Made by a program: the position numbers and the translations under genes. The notes below the pieces were generated by a model, which saw only the letters and a program-made list of their open reading frames with translations, searched no databases and was not told the origin of the DNA. A stretch of 6,655 nucleotides of DNA from Desulfobacteraceae bacterium (lineage in GTDB: Bacteria; Desulfobacterota; Desulfobulbia; Desulfobulbales; Desulfobulbaceae). Of the stretch, positions 1 through 5,278 are shown in pieces. The stretch covers positions 1-6,655 of the forward strand of contig JALHJD010000172.1 in assembly GCA_022837185.1 (NCBI GenBank). Direction: 5' to 3'. The first letter of the stretch is position 1; the number at the start of each line of letters is the position of its first letter.

Positions 1-939
1 CCCGGTGTCCTCCTTGAGGCGGGCGATGAAATAATCTTCAAAACGGGGCGGGACCGGACTGATATCGATGCTCTCCCCTCCGGCCCGGTTTGCCAGGGCC
101 GGAGCCCGGCCTTCCCTGGTGATGATCCTGATCCGGCGGCCGGTGACCAGGGCATCCAGCACCTCCGGACCGGCTTCGAGTTCGCTCTGGAGCTTCCGTC
201 TGCCCATGCCGGGGGCCGCGGCCAGAAAGGTCCGGCCTTCCATGCTGCGGCCCAGGACGGCCGGGTCATCCTGGCCGATCACCCGCCCTTTGTGCAGCAG
301 CAGGACCTCGGCGCAGCGTTGGGCCTCGTCGAGGTAGGCGGTGCTGAGGAGCACGGTCACCCTCCCCTGGTCGACCAGCCGGTAGACGATGTGCCACAGT
401 TCGCGCCTGGATACCGGATCCACCCCCACCGTCGGTTCGTCCAGCAGCAGCAGGTCCGGCTGCCGCACCAGGGCGCAGACCAGTCCCAGCTTCTGCTTCA
501 TCCCGCCGGACAGCTTGCCGGCCAGACGGCCCGTAAACCGCTCCAGACCGGCCATCTTCAGCAGCTCCTCATAGCGGCCGGCCCGCTCGCCCGCCGGGAC
601 ACCCTGCAGGTCCGCGTACAACTCCATATTTTCCCGGACCGTCAGGTCTTCGTACAGGCCGAAACGCTGGGGCATATAGCCGATGCGCGACTGAACGCGC
701 ATGGGCTCCCGCCGGACATCGATCCCCAGAACCGTCATTTCGCCACTGTCAGCGCGGAGGAGGCCGGCGCACAGACGCATGAAAGTCGACTTGCCGGCCC
801 CGTCCGGTCCGAGGAGGCCGGTGACGATGCCGGGGCGGATAACGGCGTCAATCCCCTCCAGGGCCGCCACGGTCTGCCCCGGGACGGCAAAGGTCTTGGT
901 GACCCGGCGCACCACAATGGCGGGAACGGATTCGGTCAC
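1..939 (-). CDS. ybhF: YbhF-type tandem ABC transporter ATP-binding protein, N-terminal half (cut by left edge)
   Basis: This is the ATPase of a drug- or ion-exporting ABC-2 type transporter of the YbhFSR kind; it would sit on the cytoplasmic face and power the YbhS/YbhR permeases. 313 residues are visible, about half of the usual length near 580, so the second ATPase domain lies beyond the left edge. Visible motifs of domain 1 are Walker A GPDGAGKS (residues 44-51, with the Asp I recall from E. coli YbhF in place of the common Asn), Q-loop YMPQRFGLYEDLT (88-100), signature LSGGMKQKL (143-151), Walker B LLLLDEP (163-169) and D-loop VGVDPVSRREL. The H-loop histidine is replaced by Ala201 (STAYLDEA). 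The linker ending PPRFEDYFIARL (298-309) also resembles E. coli YbhF. The start is GTG at 939: GGGGA lies 7 nt upstream and no other start codon lies in frame before the ybhG stop. It follows ybhG by 51 nt, so the two are probably co-transcribed. The family assignment is secure; the substrate is not known. Confidence 0.92.
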   Translation of the reverse strand, partial: MTESVPAIVVRRVTKTFAVPGQTVAALEGIDAVIRPGIVTGLLGPDGAGKSTFMRLCAGLLRADSGEMTVLGIDVRREPMRVQSRIGYMPQRFGLYEDLTVRENMELYADLQGVPAGERAGRYEELLKMAGLERFTGRLAGKLSGGMKQKLGLVCALVRQPDLLLLDEPTVGVDPVSRRELWHIVYRLVDQGRVTVLLSTAYLDEAQRCAEVLLLHKGRVIGQDDPAVLGRSMEGRTFLAAAPGMGRRKLQSELEAGPEVLDALVTGRRIRIITREGRAPALANRAGGESIDISPVPPRFEDYFIARLKEDTG

Positions 940-990
940 GGTTTTTTCCCCATGCTGCTCGATCTCATGCCGCCGGGGAGACCTGCCGGC

Positions 991-2040
991 TTATCGGGCC
1001 GCCACCGGTTCATCGCAGGGCGAGGGGGGCAGCGGCTGATCCCCGCTGCCCCGCAGCAGCGTCACCGTGACCGGCATGCCGAGGCGCAGTTCACCTTCCG
1101 GGTTGCAGACGAAAATGCGGGCCCTGTACACCAGCCTGGTCCGCAACTCCGGCGTCTCCACAGTTTTGGGAGTAAATTCAGCCGTCGGCGACACAAACCC
1201 GAGCCAGCCGGGATACTCCTTGTCGGGGTAGCTGTCGGTCCTGACTACCGCCCGCATTCCCTGCTCCACTCTGCCCAGGTCCGGCTCGGTGATATAGGCC
1301 CGGACCCAGAGGGGCTCGGTCAGGGCCAGGGTCAGTACCGGGCTGCCCGGTGCAGCCATGGCTCCGGGTTCAAGAATACGGTTGTGGATGACGCCGTCAG
1401 CCGGCGCATACAGTTTGGTATCCTCATATTTCCGCCGGGCCAGGTCCAGGCCCGCCTCCAGCGACCGCAGTCCGGCCTCGGCCCGGGCAATATCCTCCCG
1501 CCGGGGTCCCTCCAGGGCCAGGGAAAGCTCCTGCCGCGCCGTCTCCAGGCCCGCCTCGGCCTCGGCCAGGGCGGACAGGGCTCTGTCGACCTGCTGCCGG
1601 GAAATTTTGTTCAGGACAAACAGTTTCTCCGTCCTGGCGTAATTGTTCCCGGCGTCGGCCAGGATCGTCTCGGCGGCTTTTTCCGCCGCCCGGGCCTTTT
1701 CAATTTCCTGGGGCCGGCTGCCCTGCCGCAAGCGTTCGACGAGCTGCTTCTGGGCCTCGACTTCTCCCTCCAGGCGTTGGACTTCCAGGCGGTAGCGGGC
1801 CGGGTCGATTTCCGCCAGCAGCATGCCCCCGTGCACCGTCGCCCCCTCGTCAACCGCGATATGCTGAATACGGCCGACATCCTGAAAGGCGAGCTGCACT
1901 TCCCGTATTTCCACGTTGCCGTACAGAGTGATCGCGCTATCCGCGCCCTGGTCCTGCTCCGTGAAAAAGTGCAGGGCAACGGCCGCTGCCCCGGCAAGCA
2001 CGGCAATTACCGGGATGACAAGCAGGAATTTTTTTTTCAT
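991..2040 (-). CDS. ybhG: YbhG-type HlyD-family periplasmic adaptor (membrane-fusion protein)
   Basis: This 349-residue adaptor links an inner-membrane ABC exporter to the outer membrane side. Residues 1-4 are MKKK and 5-26 form one membrane anchor. Residues about 37-80 hold the first half of a lipoyl-like domain (ITLYGNVEIREVQLAF, then VDEGATV). About 82-205 is a long charged, Ala/Glu/Arg-rich alpha-helical coiled-coil hairpin. The second lipoyl half is at about 208-240 (YAPADGVIHNRILEPGA), followed by a beta-barrel containing GFVSPTAEFTPKTVETPELR (281-300), a stretch nearly identical to what I recall of E. coli YbhG (332 aa). The 20-residue Pro-rich tail extends past the usual end. GGAG lies 7 nt before the ATG. 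The start codon is followed by nine A residues (Lys2-Lys4). ybhF follows 51 nt downstream in the same direction. The 333 nt upstream carry no gene, so the operon probably has its own promoter. In E. coli the YbhG/YbhFSR exporter is linked to drug and cation efflux; the substrate here is unknown. Confidence 0.93.
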   Translation of the reverse strand: MKKKFLLVIPVIAVLAGAAAVALHFFTEQDQGADSAITLYGNVEIREVQLAFQDVGRIQHIAVDEGATVHGGMLLAEIDPARYRLEVQRLEGEVEAQKQLVERLRQGSRPQEIEKARAAEKAAETILADAGNNYARTEKLFVLNKISRQQVDRALSALAEAEAGLETARQELSLALEGPRREDIARAEAGLRSLEAGLDLARRKYEDTKLYAPADGVIHNRILEPGAMAAPGSPVLTLALTEPLWVRAYITEPDLGRVEQGMRAVVRTDSYPDKEYPGWLGFVSPTAEFTPKTVETPELRTRLVYRARIFVCNPEGELRLGMPVTVTLLRGSGDQPLPPSPCDEPVAAR

Positions 2041-2086
2041 ACGCTTTCTCCGTAGTCAAGACCTGTAACCGTCCCCCGCCACCCGG

Positions 2087-2113
2087 ATAAGGCGGATTGT
2101 CCCCAATCCTTAT
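2087..2113 (-). repeat. Imperfect hairpin in the ybhG leader (10-bp stem, 3-nt bulge)
   Basis: The arms are ATAAG (2087-2091) plus GATTG (2095-2099), pairing with CAATC (2104-2108) plus CTTAT (2109-2113). The loop is 4 nt (TCCC, 2100-2103) and a 3-nt bulge sits at 2092-2094. The inner stem reads as a perfect 6-bp repeat, GGATTG/CAATCC. It ends 46 nt before the ybhG start. No T-run follows on the minus strand, so it is not a standard terminator; an operator or a leader RNA structure is possible. Confidence 0.55.
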
Positions 2114-2131
2114 GAAGGCATACAAGTGAGC

Positions 2132-2191
2132 GGTTCAGTTCCCACTGCAGCCATGAGCCGGCTTCCCCCCCCCACTGCTGTGGGAACAACC
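2132..2191. repeat. Large inverted repeat with a C9 run in the loop
   Basis: The left arm GTTCCCACTGCAG (2138-2150) pairs with CTGCTGTGGGAAC (2175-2187), 12 of 13 positions matching. GGTT (2132-2135) and AACC (2188-2191) extend the stem past a 2-nt bulge. The 24-nt loop carries the palindrome AGCCGGCT (2156-2163) and nine C residues (2165-2173; G9 on the minus strand). There is no T-tract on either side, which argues against a rho-independent terminator. Confidence 0.65.
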
Positions 2192-2200
2192 CATCAAATC

Positions 2201-2212
2201 GCCGCGCGCGGC
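2201..2212. repeat. 12-bp perfect palindrome GCCGCGCGCGGC
   Basis: This is an alternating G/C palindrome between the large inverted repeat and the heptad repeat. In GC-rich DNA such a palindrome can arise by chance, so no function is assigned. Confidence 0.4.
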
Positions 2213-2232
2213 CTGTTGCCCTCACCCTTAAA

Positions 2233-2263
2233 ACCGTACACCGTGAACCGGAAACGGTATACC
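2233..2263. repeat. Degenerate heptanucleotide tandem repeat, consensus ACCGTRA
   Basis: Four consecutive 7-bp units begin at 2233, 2240, 2247 and 2254. The first two are ACCGTAC and ACCGTGA; the third and fourth deviate at one to three positions. A partial fifth unit (ACC) follows at 2261. An inverted repeat CCGTGAA (2241-2247) / TTCACGG (2264-2270) and the palindrome GGTATACC (2256-2263) overlap it. Similar degenerate ACCGTRA-type repeats are scattered between genes in some deltaproteobacterial genomes, as I recall; their role is unknown. Confidence 0.55.
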
Positions 2264-2373
2264 TTCACGGCGAAGCGGTAAACTCCTTCAGTGTTCCGGC
2301 TTCTGATACCGTGCAGACAATATCTCATGGCGAAATCGGGATCGAAATCGAAAAGCCCTGCCGTTTTCCGGCG

Positions 2374-3357
2374 CTAGAGGACCATTGCCCGACGGGCGTA
2401 AATGGCAAGAATCAGCAGCAGCAGGGTCACCAGCCACACCGCCGTATAGACGACCATGGCCCGTTTTGCCTTTTCCTTTTCCAGCCAGGTCCGCGGGCGG
2501 ATGTCCTTGAGGAAGAAAACGATCTTGCTGGCCAGGTTGATGCACACGATGTTGATCCCGAGCAGCAGACCCGCGCCGACGGCCAGATCGATGCGCCCCT
2601 GGCCCAGCATAAGCCCCAGTGCCGCGGCCGGCGGCAGCAAGGCCACCGCGACCATGACCCCGACCAGCACGCTGGACAGGCCGGTGGTCAGGGACAGGGC
2701 GGCCGCGGCGCCTGAAGCCAGGGCCAGGGCAACGGCATCAAGGCCGGCCTCGGTGCGCAGCAGCATCTCCCGGCTGGCGGTGTCTGACGGCCACAGCATG
2801 CCGAGGCCGGCGGACAAGACCACGGCCAGCAGAATGCCCGCGAAAACGGTCTGGACCGCTTTCCTCATCAGGGGGATGTCACCCAGGGCCGTACCGAGGC
2901 TGAGGGCAAGGTTCGGCCCGAGCAGGGGGGCGATGACCATGGCGCCAATCACTACGGCGACGTTGTTTTCGATCAAACCGATCGCCGCCACCACCGTCGA
3001 CAGGGCAACCAGGACCAGGTAGCCGCTGTCAAGCCGGGCGTTCTTTTCCACCCCCTCGTACAGGGACTCACGGGCCGCGGTCGCCTGGTCTTCCTGCTTT
3101 CGTTTCTCTTCGTCCGGCTTCGGCAGGAACGCCTCCACGGCCAGCACCGAGATACGCGCGGTCGGCTGAGCGCCGAGGGTGTTCTGGAGGCTGTCCAGCG
3201 CCACCTGCAGATGATCGTCGCTGACCAGCATGCGCATCAGCCGCATGCCGTCCTCTCCCACCGCGCCAAGCCGGAAATCGGCCGCCTTCGCCTTTTCCGC
3301 CACCGCCTGGACCGTCTTCGCACTGCTTGCTTCGGCTATGACTTCGACATATTTCAT
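2374..3357 (-). CDS. DUF389 family (TIGR00341-like) integral membrane protein
   Basis: This 327-residue protein has a soluble N-terminal domain (about 1-80), a charged linker (80-105), then roughly six to seven membrane segments near 113-130, 132-150, 168-188, 205-224, 228-250, 256-282 and 302-321. Family marks are GAMVIAPLLGPNLALSLG (138-155), GVMVAVALLPPAAALG (233-248) and GINIVCINLAS (267-277). The first two resemble each other and probably mark an internal repeat. Its length is normal for the shorter DUF389 proteins. The function of the family is not established; a transport role is only guessed from the fold. The start is ATG at 3357, preceded by AGGGTGAG. The gene is flanked by gaps of 213 and 333 nt and is probably its own transcription unit, or a weakly coupled tail of azlCD. 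Confidence 0.88.
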   Translation of the reverse strand: MKYVEVIAEASSAKTVQAVAEKAKAADFRLGAVGEDGMRLMRMLVSDDHLQVALDSLQNTLGAQPTARISVLAVEAFLPKPDEEKRKQEDQATAARESLYEGVEKNARLDSGYLVLVALSTVVAAIGLIENNVAVVIGAMVIAPLLGPNLALSLGTALGDIPLMRKAVQTVFAGILLAVVLSAGLGMLWPSDTASREMLLRTEAGLDAVALALASGAAAALSLTTGLSSVLVGVMVAVALLPPAAALGLMLGQGRIDLAVGAGLLLGINIVCINLASKIVFFLKDIRPRTWLEKEKAKRAMVVYTAVWLVTLLLLILAIYARRAMVL

Positions 3358-3570
3358 GCTCTCACCCTGCCGGCATCCGTGGCCCGGGTCGTGCCGGGGA
3401 TTGCTGCACGGCCGGCGCCCTGTTGGAAGAACGCTTGTATCACAGAAGGCTCCATGAACGTATTATATATTCCACCCGCCACCCTTTCCCAGGATTTTTC
3501 ATCCTCCTTTTCCCCCGGCGGACAGGAGATCCGGTTTTCCGCCGGCTGCCAGGACTCCTTCACAATTCCG
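3358..3570. other. 213-bp gap between azlD and the DUF389 gene
   Basis: No supported gene lies here. The gap holds a perfect 8-bp inverted repeat CCGGCGGA (3515-3522) / TCCGCCGG (3538-3545) with a 15-nt loop, 25 nt past the azlD stop. A short AGGAT/ATCCT hairpin lies at 3491-3505. A candidate minus-strand promoter is listed separately. The 8-bp stem is not followed by a T-run on the minus strand, so it would be a weak terminator at most. Confidence 0.6.
3462..3491 (-). promoter_or_regulatory. Candidate sigma70 promoter for the DUF389 gene
   Basis: On the minus strand a perfect TATAAT (3467-3462) sits in an AT-rich island that stands out from its GC-rich surroundings. The best -35 match is TGGGAA (3491-3486) at 18 bp, only 3 of 6 to consensus. 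Transcription would begin near 3455 and leave a leader of about 100 nt before the ATG at 3357. The -10 is strong and the -35 weak, so this remains a candidate. Confidence 0.4.
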
Positions 3571-3894
3571 CTACACGGCCAGACCGGCCAGCCAGTACAG
3601 CAGCATGCCGAAAAGGACCGTTCCCCCCAGACTCCTGGTCCTGATGGCGAACAGAAAGGTGGGCACCGCCACGAGCAGTTCCAGCCTGCCGAAATCCAGG
3701 GCCCGGGGCGCTGATTCCGTGAACAGGGAGGGCGCCAGCAGGGCGCTCAGAATGGCCGCCGGGATCAGGTTCAGCCAGTCAATCAGCCACTGCGGCAAAC
3801 GTTTGCGCGACAGGAACAGCAAGGGCAGCCAGCGGGGTATATAGGTGACAAGACCCATGCCGGCGAACAGCACGACATAGTCAATCCCCGTCAT
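3571..3894 (-). CDS. azlD: AzlD-family branched-chain amino acid transport subunit
   Basis: This is the small subunit of the AzlCD exporter, which in Bacillus subtilis gives azaleucine resistance and as YgaZH exports valine in E. coli. It has 107 residues, the normal length, and about four membrane segments (near 5-27, 38-58, 70-88 and 90-106). The family mark is TYIPRWLPLLFL (17-28), followed by LIPAAILSALLAP (43-55). The ATG overlaps the azlC stop as ATGA, a sign of translational coupling. GGAGG (3904-3900) lies 5 nt before the start, inside azlC. The amino acid exported here is not shown by the sequence. Confidence 0.92.
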   Translation of the reverse strand: MTGIDYVVLFAGMGLVTYIPRWLPLLFLSRKRLPQWLIDWLNLIPAAILSALLAPSLFTESAPRALDFGRLELLVAVPTFLFAIRTRSLGGTVLFGMLLYWLAGLAV

Positions 3895-4580
3895 CTTTTC
3901 CTCCGCGCCAGGCGGCCGGCACCAAAGCCCACGGTGGCGGCGGCTGCCGAGGCAACGACAATATATGAATTGCCCGGGACCAGAAGATACCAGGCAGTGG
4001 CGATAATCGCCGCCACAACGCCGGTCAGCACATATATTCTTCCCCGGAGCTGATAGACCAGCAGGCAGATGAACATTCCCGTCAACGCGTAATCAATGCC
4101 CAGCGCTCCCTGGGGGATGAACTGGCCGGCCAGCGACCCGGCCATGGTTGAAACGATCCAGGCGAGGTTGGACAAATGGTTGACAACGAGGGCGCTCCAC
4201 CAGTCCCACCGGCCTTTCCTGAAGCGGGCCATGTTGACCGCAAAGCTTTCATCGGTTATGCCGTAGGCGAACAGCGAGAGAAAGCGGCGCCTCAAGCCCG
4301 GCAGGAAAACGGCAAGGGCCGAACTCATCAGAACGTGCCGCAGGTTGACCACGAACGTCGTCGCGACAATCGACCAGGCCGAGGCTCCGGCAGCCAGCAT
4401 GGCGACGGCGATGAACTGGGCGCTGCCGGCGAAAACCAGCACGGACATCAAGCCCACGGCCCAGAACGGTATGCCGGTCTGATCCGCCAGAACGCCGAGG
4501 GCCAGGCCGACGGGAAAATATCCCAGGCAGATCGGCCAGGCCGCGGCGGCCCCTTGTCCCAGAATGCGCTTTTTCTCCAT
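3891..4580 (-). CDS. azlC: AzlC-family branched-chain amino acid exporter, large subunit
   Basis: This 229-residue multi-spanning protein is the large subunit of the AzlCD (YgaZH) exporter. Family motifs are FPVGLALGVLA (22-32), VFAGSAQFIAVAML (49-62), VVNLRHVLMSSALAVFLP (77-94) and AYGITDESFAV (105-115). The charged tail RLARRKR ends the protein. The reading frame stays open up to 4643, but I chose the ATG at 4580. The 21 extra residues are not like AzlC, the ATG starts the typical MEKKRILG leader, and the likely transcription start (near 4635) lies downstream of the longer start. The Shine-Dalgarno match there is weak (GGTG), and a GTG two codons upstream is an alternative. azlD follows with a 4-bp overlap. 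Confidence 0.92.
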   Translation of the reverse strand: MEKKRILGQGAAAAWPICLGYFPVGLALGVLADQTGIPFWAVGLMSVLVFAGSAQFIAVAMLAAGASAWSIVATTFVVNLRHVLMSSALAVFLPGLRRRFLSLFAYGITDESFAVNMARFRKGRWDWWSALVVNHLSNLAWIVSTMAGSLAGQFIPQGALGIDYALTGMFICLLVYQLRGRIYVLTGVVAAIIATAWYLLVPGNSYIVVASAAAATVGFGAGRLARRKR

Positions 4581-4641
4581 GATCACCGTCTGTTGGAATG
4601 AAAATTTCTCCCCGGCGGCAACAGTACTTCGACAAGCGGGC

Positions 4642-4670
4642 ATAATACGCTGTTTTCAACCGGAGAACAA
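4642..4670 (-). promoter_or_regulatory. Sigma70-type promoter for azlCD
   Basis: On the minus strand TTGTTC (4670-4665) and TATTAT (4647-4642) are separated by 17 bp. The -10 matches 5 of 6 and the -35 3 of 6. It would start RNA near 4635, giving a leader of about 55 nt to the ATG at 4580. The position fits the start chosen for azlC and leaves about 63 bp to the -35 box of the divergent plus-strand promoter. Confidence 0.6.
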
Positions 4671-4733
4671 GACATCCTCCGACAAAAGGGCATCGCCGGG
4701 GACAGCGGCGGCCCGGTCCCGATCCTTTGGTTT

Positions 4734-4763
4734 TTGACACCACCGGTCCGGGCGGCGTATAAT
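4734..4763 (+). promoter_or_regulatory. Consensus sigma70 promoter for the small exported protein gene
   Basis: Perfect TTGACA (4734-4739) and perfect TATAAT (4758-4763) are separated by 18 bp, with start of transcription expected near 4770 and a leader of about 35 nt. Both hexamers being exact is uncommon and suggests high or tightly repressed expression. CCGGTCC occurs both upstream of the -35 (4713-4719) and in the spacer (4743-4749), 30 bp apart, which could mark a repressor site. Confidence 0.82.
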
Positions 4764-4792
4764 GAGACAATATCCTCAAGCAAACACAGTCA

Positions 4793-4806
4793 ATGGAGGC
4801 CTCCAT
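4793..4806 (+). promoter_or_regulatory. Ribosome binding site inside a perfect 14-bp palindrome
   Basis: ATGGAGGCCTCCAT is its own reverse complement. GGAGG (4795-4799) is the Shine-Dalgarno sequence of the gene starting at 4805, with 5-nt spacing, and the right arm ends in the first two bases of that ATG. In RNA it can fold as a 5-bp stem with a GGCC loop. This GGAGG also makes 4805 a better start than the in-frame ATG at 4793, which has no such site. Confidence 0.75.
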
Positions 4807-5161
4807 GCGCAATCTTTTCGCCGTTTTGCTCCAGTCCGCGGCCTGCCTCGCGATCCTTGTCCTGTCGCACCCGGACGCCCGGGCGGACGAGGATCTGCTG
4901 GGCGGCATAACTTTTTCCGGCGATCGGGAAGGGGTGTGCGTGCTGATCGAGGGTGATTTCATTGATGAGAGTATCTATTTCAAGCTCGACACCTGTGATG
5001 AAAATCAGACGATCAAGGAGCAGTTCAAGGACAAGACCCCTTTCACCCTACTTGTCCCCAAGGGGGAGCACCGGCTGGTCATCATCAAGGAGGGACGGGA
5101 GGTGGTCACCGACACCATTACCATCAATCCCGAGGAAATCCTCGAATACCCCTTGCCCTGA
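4805..5161 (+). CDS. Small exported protein with a PEGA-like C-terminal part, function unknown
   Basis: The protein has 118 residues. Residues 1-27 are a Sec signal peptide: MRN, a hydrophobic core at about 4-20, and a likely cleavage site ARA|DED after residue 27. The mature part is about 91 residues and acidic. Its C-terminal portion, TPFTLLVPKGEHRLVIIKEG (78-97) then an alternating beta-like stretch, resembles a PEGA surface beta-sandwich, whose usual pattern is TPxxLxLxPGxHxLxxxKxG. The mature protein has exactly two cysteines, Cys45 and Cys64, which could form a disulfide in the periplasm. I do not recognise a named family for the whole protein. It is transcribed from a consensus promoter, divergently from azlCD, and followed 117 nt later by the Na/Pi transporter gene in the same direction. 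It ends with two in-frame TGA codons, 9 bp apart. The PEGA assignment is an inference from pattern alone. Confidence 0.85.
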   Translation: MRNLFAVLLQSAACLAILVLSHPDARADEDLLGGITFSGDREGVCVLIEGDFIDESIYFKLDTCDENQTIKEQFKDKTPFTLLVPKGEHRLVIIKEGREVVTDTITINPEEILEYPLP

Positions 5162-5176
5162 CCGGCTTGACCGGCT
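5159..5176 (+). repeat. Perfect 9-bp tandem duplication covering the stop codon
   Basis: TGACCGGCT occurs twice in direct tandem (5159-5167, 5168-5176). The first TGA is the stop of the small exported protein gene and the second lies in the same frame, so the gene has a double stop. Confidence 0.7.
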
Positions 5177-5200
5177 GCCCGCACCGCTCCCGGCGGGCGG
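5175..5200 (+). repeat. Short GC hairpin between the exported protein and Na/Pi genes
   Basis: GCCCGC (5177-5182) pairs with GCGGGC (5193-5198) around a 10-nt loop; a T-G wobble and one C-G pair extend it to 5175/5200. No T-run follows, so it is unlikely to stop transcription fully. Read-through into the Na/Pi gene is plausible. Confidence 0.4.
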
Positions 5201-5278
5201 ACGCGGCATGGGGCGGAATATCCTTCATTATCCGGTCTTCCCGCGCCCGGAAGGATGTACGGCGCTGACAGGTCCATC

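Larger units (their letters stand above)
2041..2373. other. 333-bp intergenic region upstream of ybhG, dense in repeats, no gene seen
   Basis: No convincing coding region lies here on either strand. Reading toward ybhG on the minus strand, the region holds a short GC hairpin just after the DUF389 stop (arms 2369-2372 and 2360-2363, then AGGGCTTTT, at best a weak terminator), an 8-bp direct repeat CGAAATCG (2331-2338, 2343-2350), a degenerate heptad repeat (2233-2263), a 12-bp palindrome GCCGCGCGCGGC (2201-2212), a large imperfect hairpin (2132-2191) and a second hairpin (2087-2113) close to the ybhG start. I could not find a convincing sigma70 promoter for ybhG, although one is expected here given the gap. 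Confidence 0.7.

Noticed and set aside
292..2055. Plus-strand open frame of 587 codons running opposite ybhF and ybhG
   Set aside because: The minus strand encodes two proteins with complete family motifs and ribosome binding sites over the same span. The antisense product is a Gln/Gly/Pro/Arg-rich sequence without a recognisable domain, as expected when a GC-rich gene leaves the opposite frame open.
2037..2225. Minus-strand 62-codon frame in the ybhG leader
   Set aside because: It begins with GTG in the heptad repeat region, crosses the hairpins and the G9 run, and has no recognisable content. It appears to be non-coding sequence.
3515..3545. Inverted repeat after azlD as a rho-independent terminator
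   Set aside because: The 8-bp stem is perfect, but a 15-nt loop and the absence of a T-run on the minus strand do not fit a terminator. It is kept only as a repeat in the gap description.
4581..4643. Longer azlC start giving 21 extra N-terminal residues
   Set aside because: The extra residues do not resemble AzlC proteins, and the start lies inside the -10 box of the likely azlC promoter, upstream of the expected transcript start.
4699..4735. GGGAC/GTCCC hairpin followed by T-rich sequence as a plus-strand terminator
   Set aside because: No plus-strand gene lies upstream to be terminated, the stem is only 5 bp, and the T-run forms part of the -35 region of the consensus promoter.
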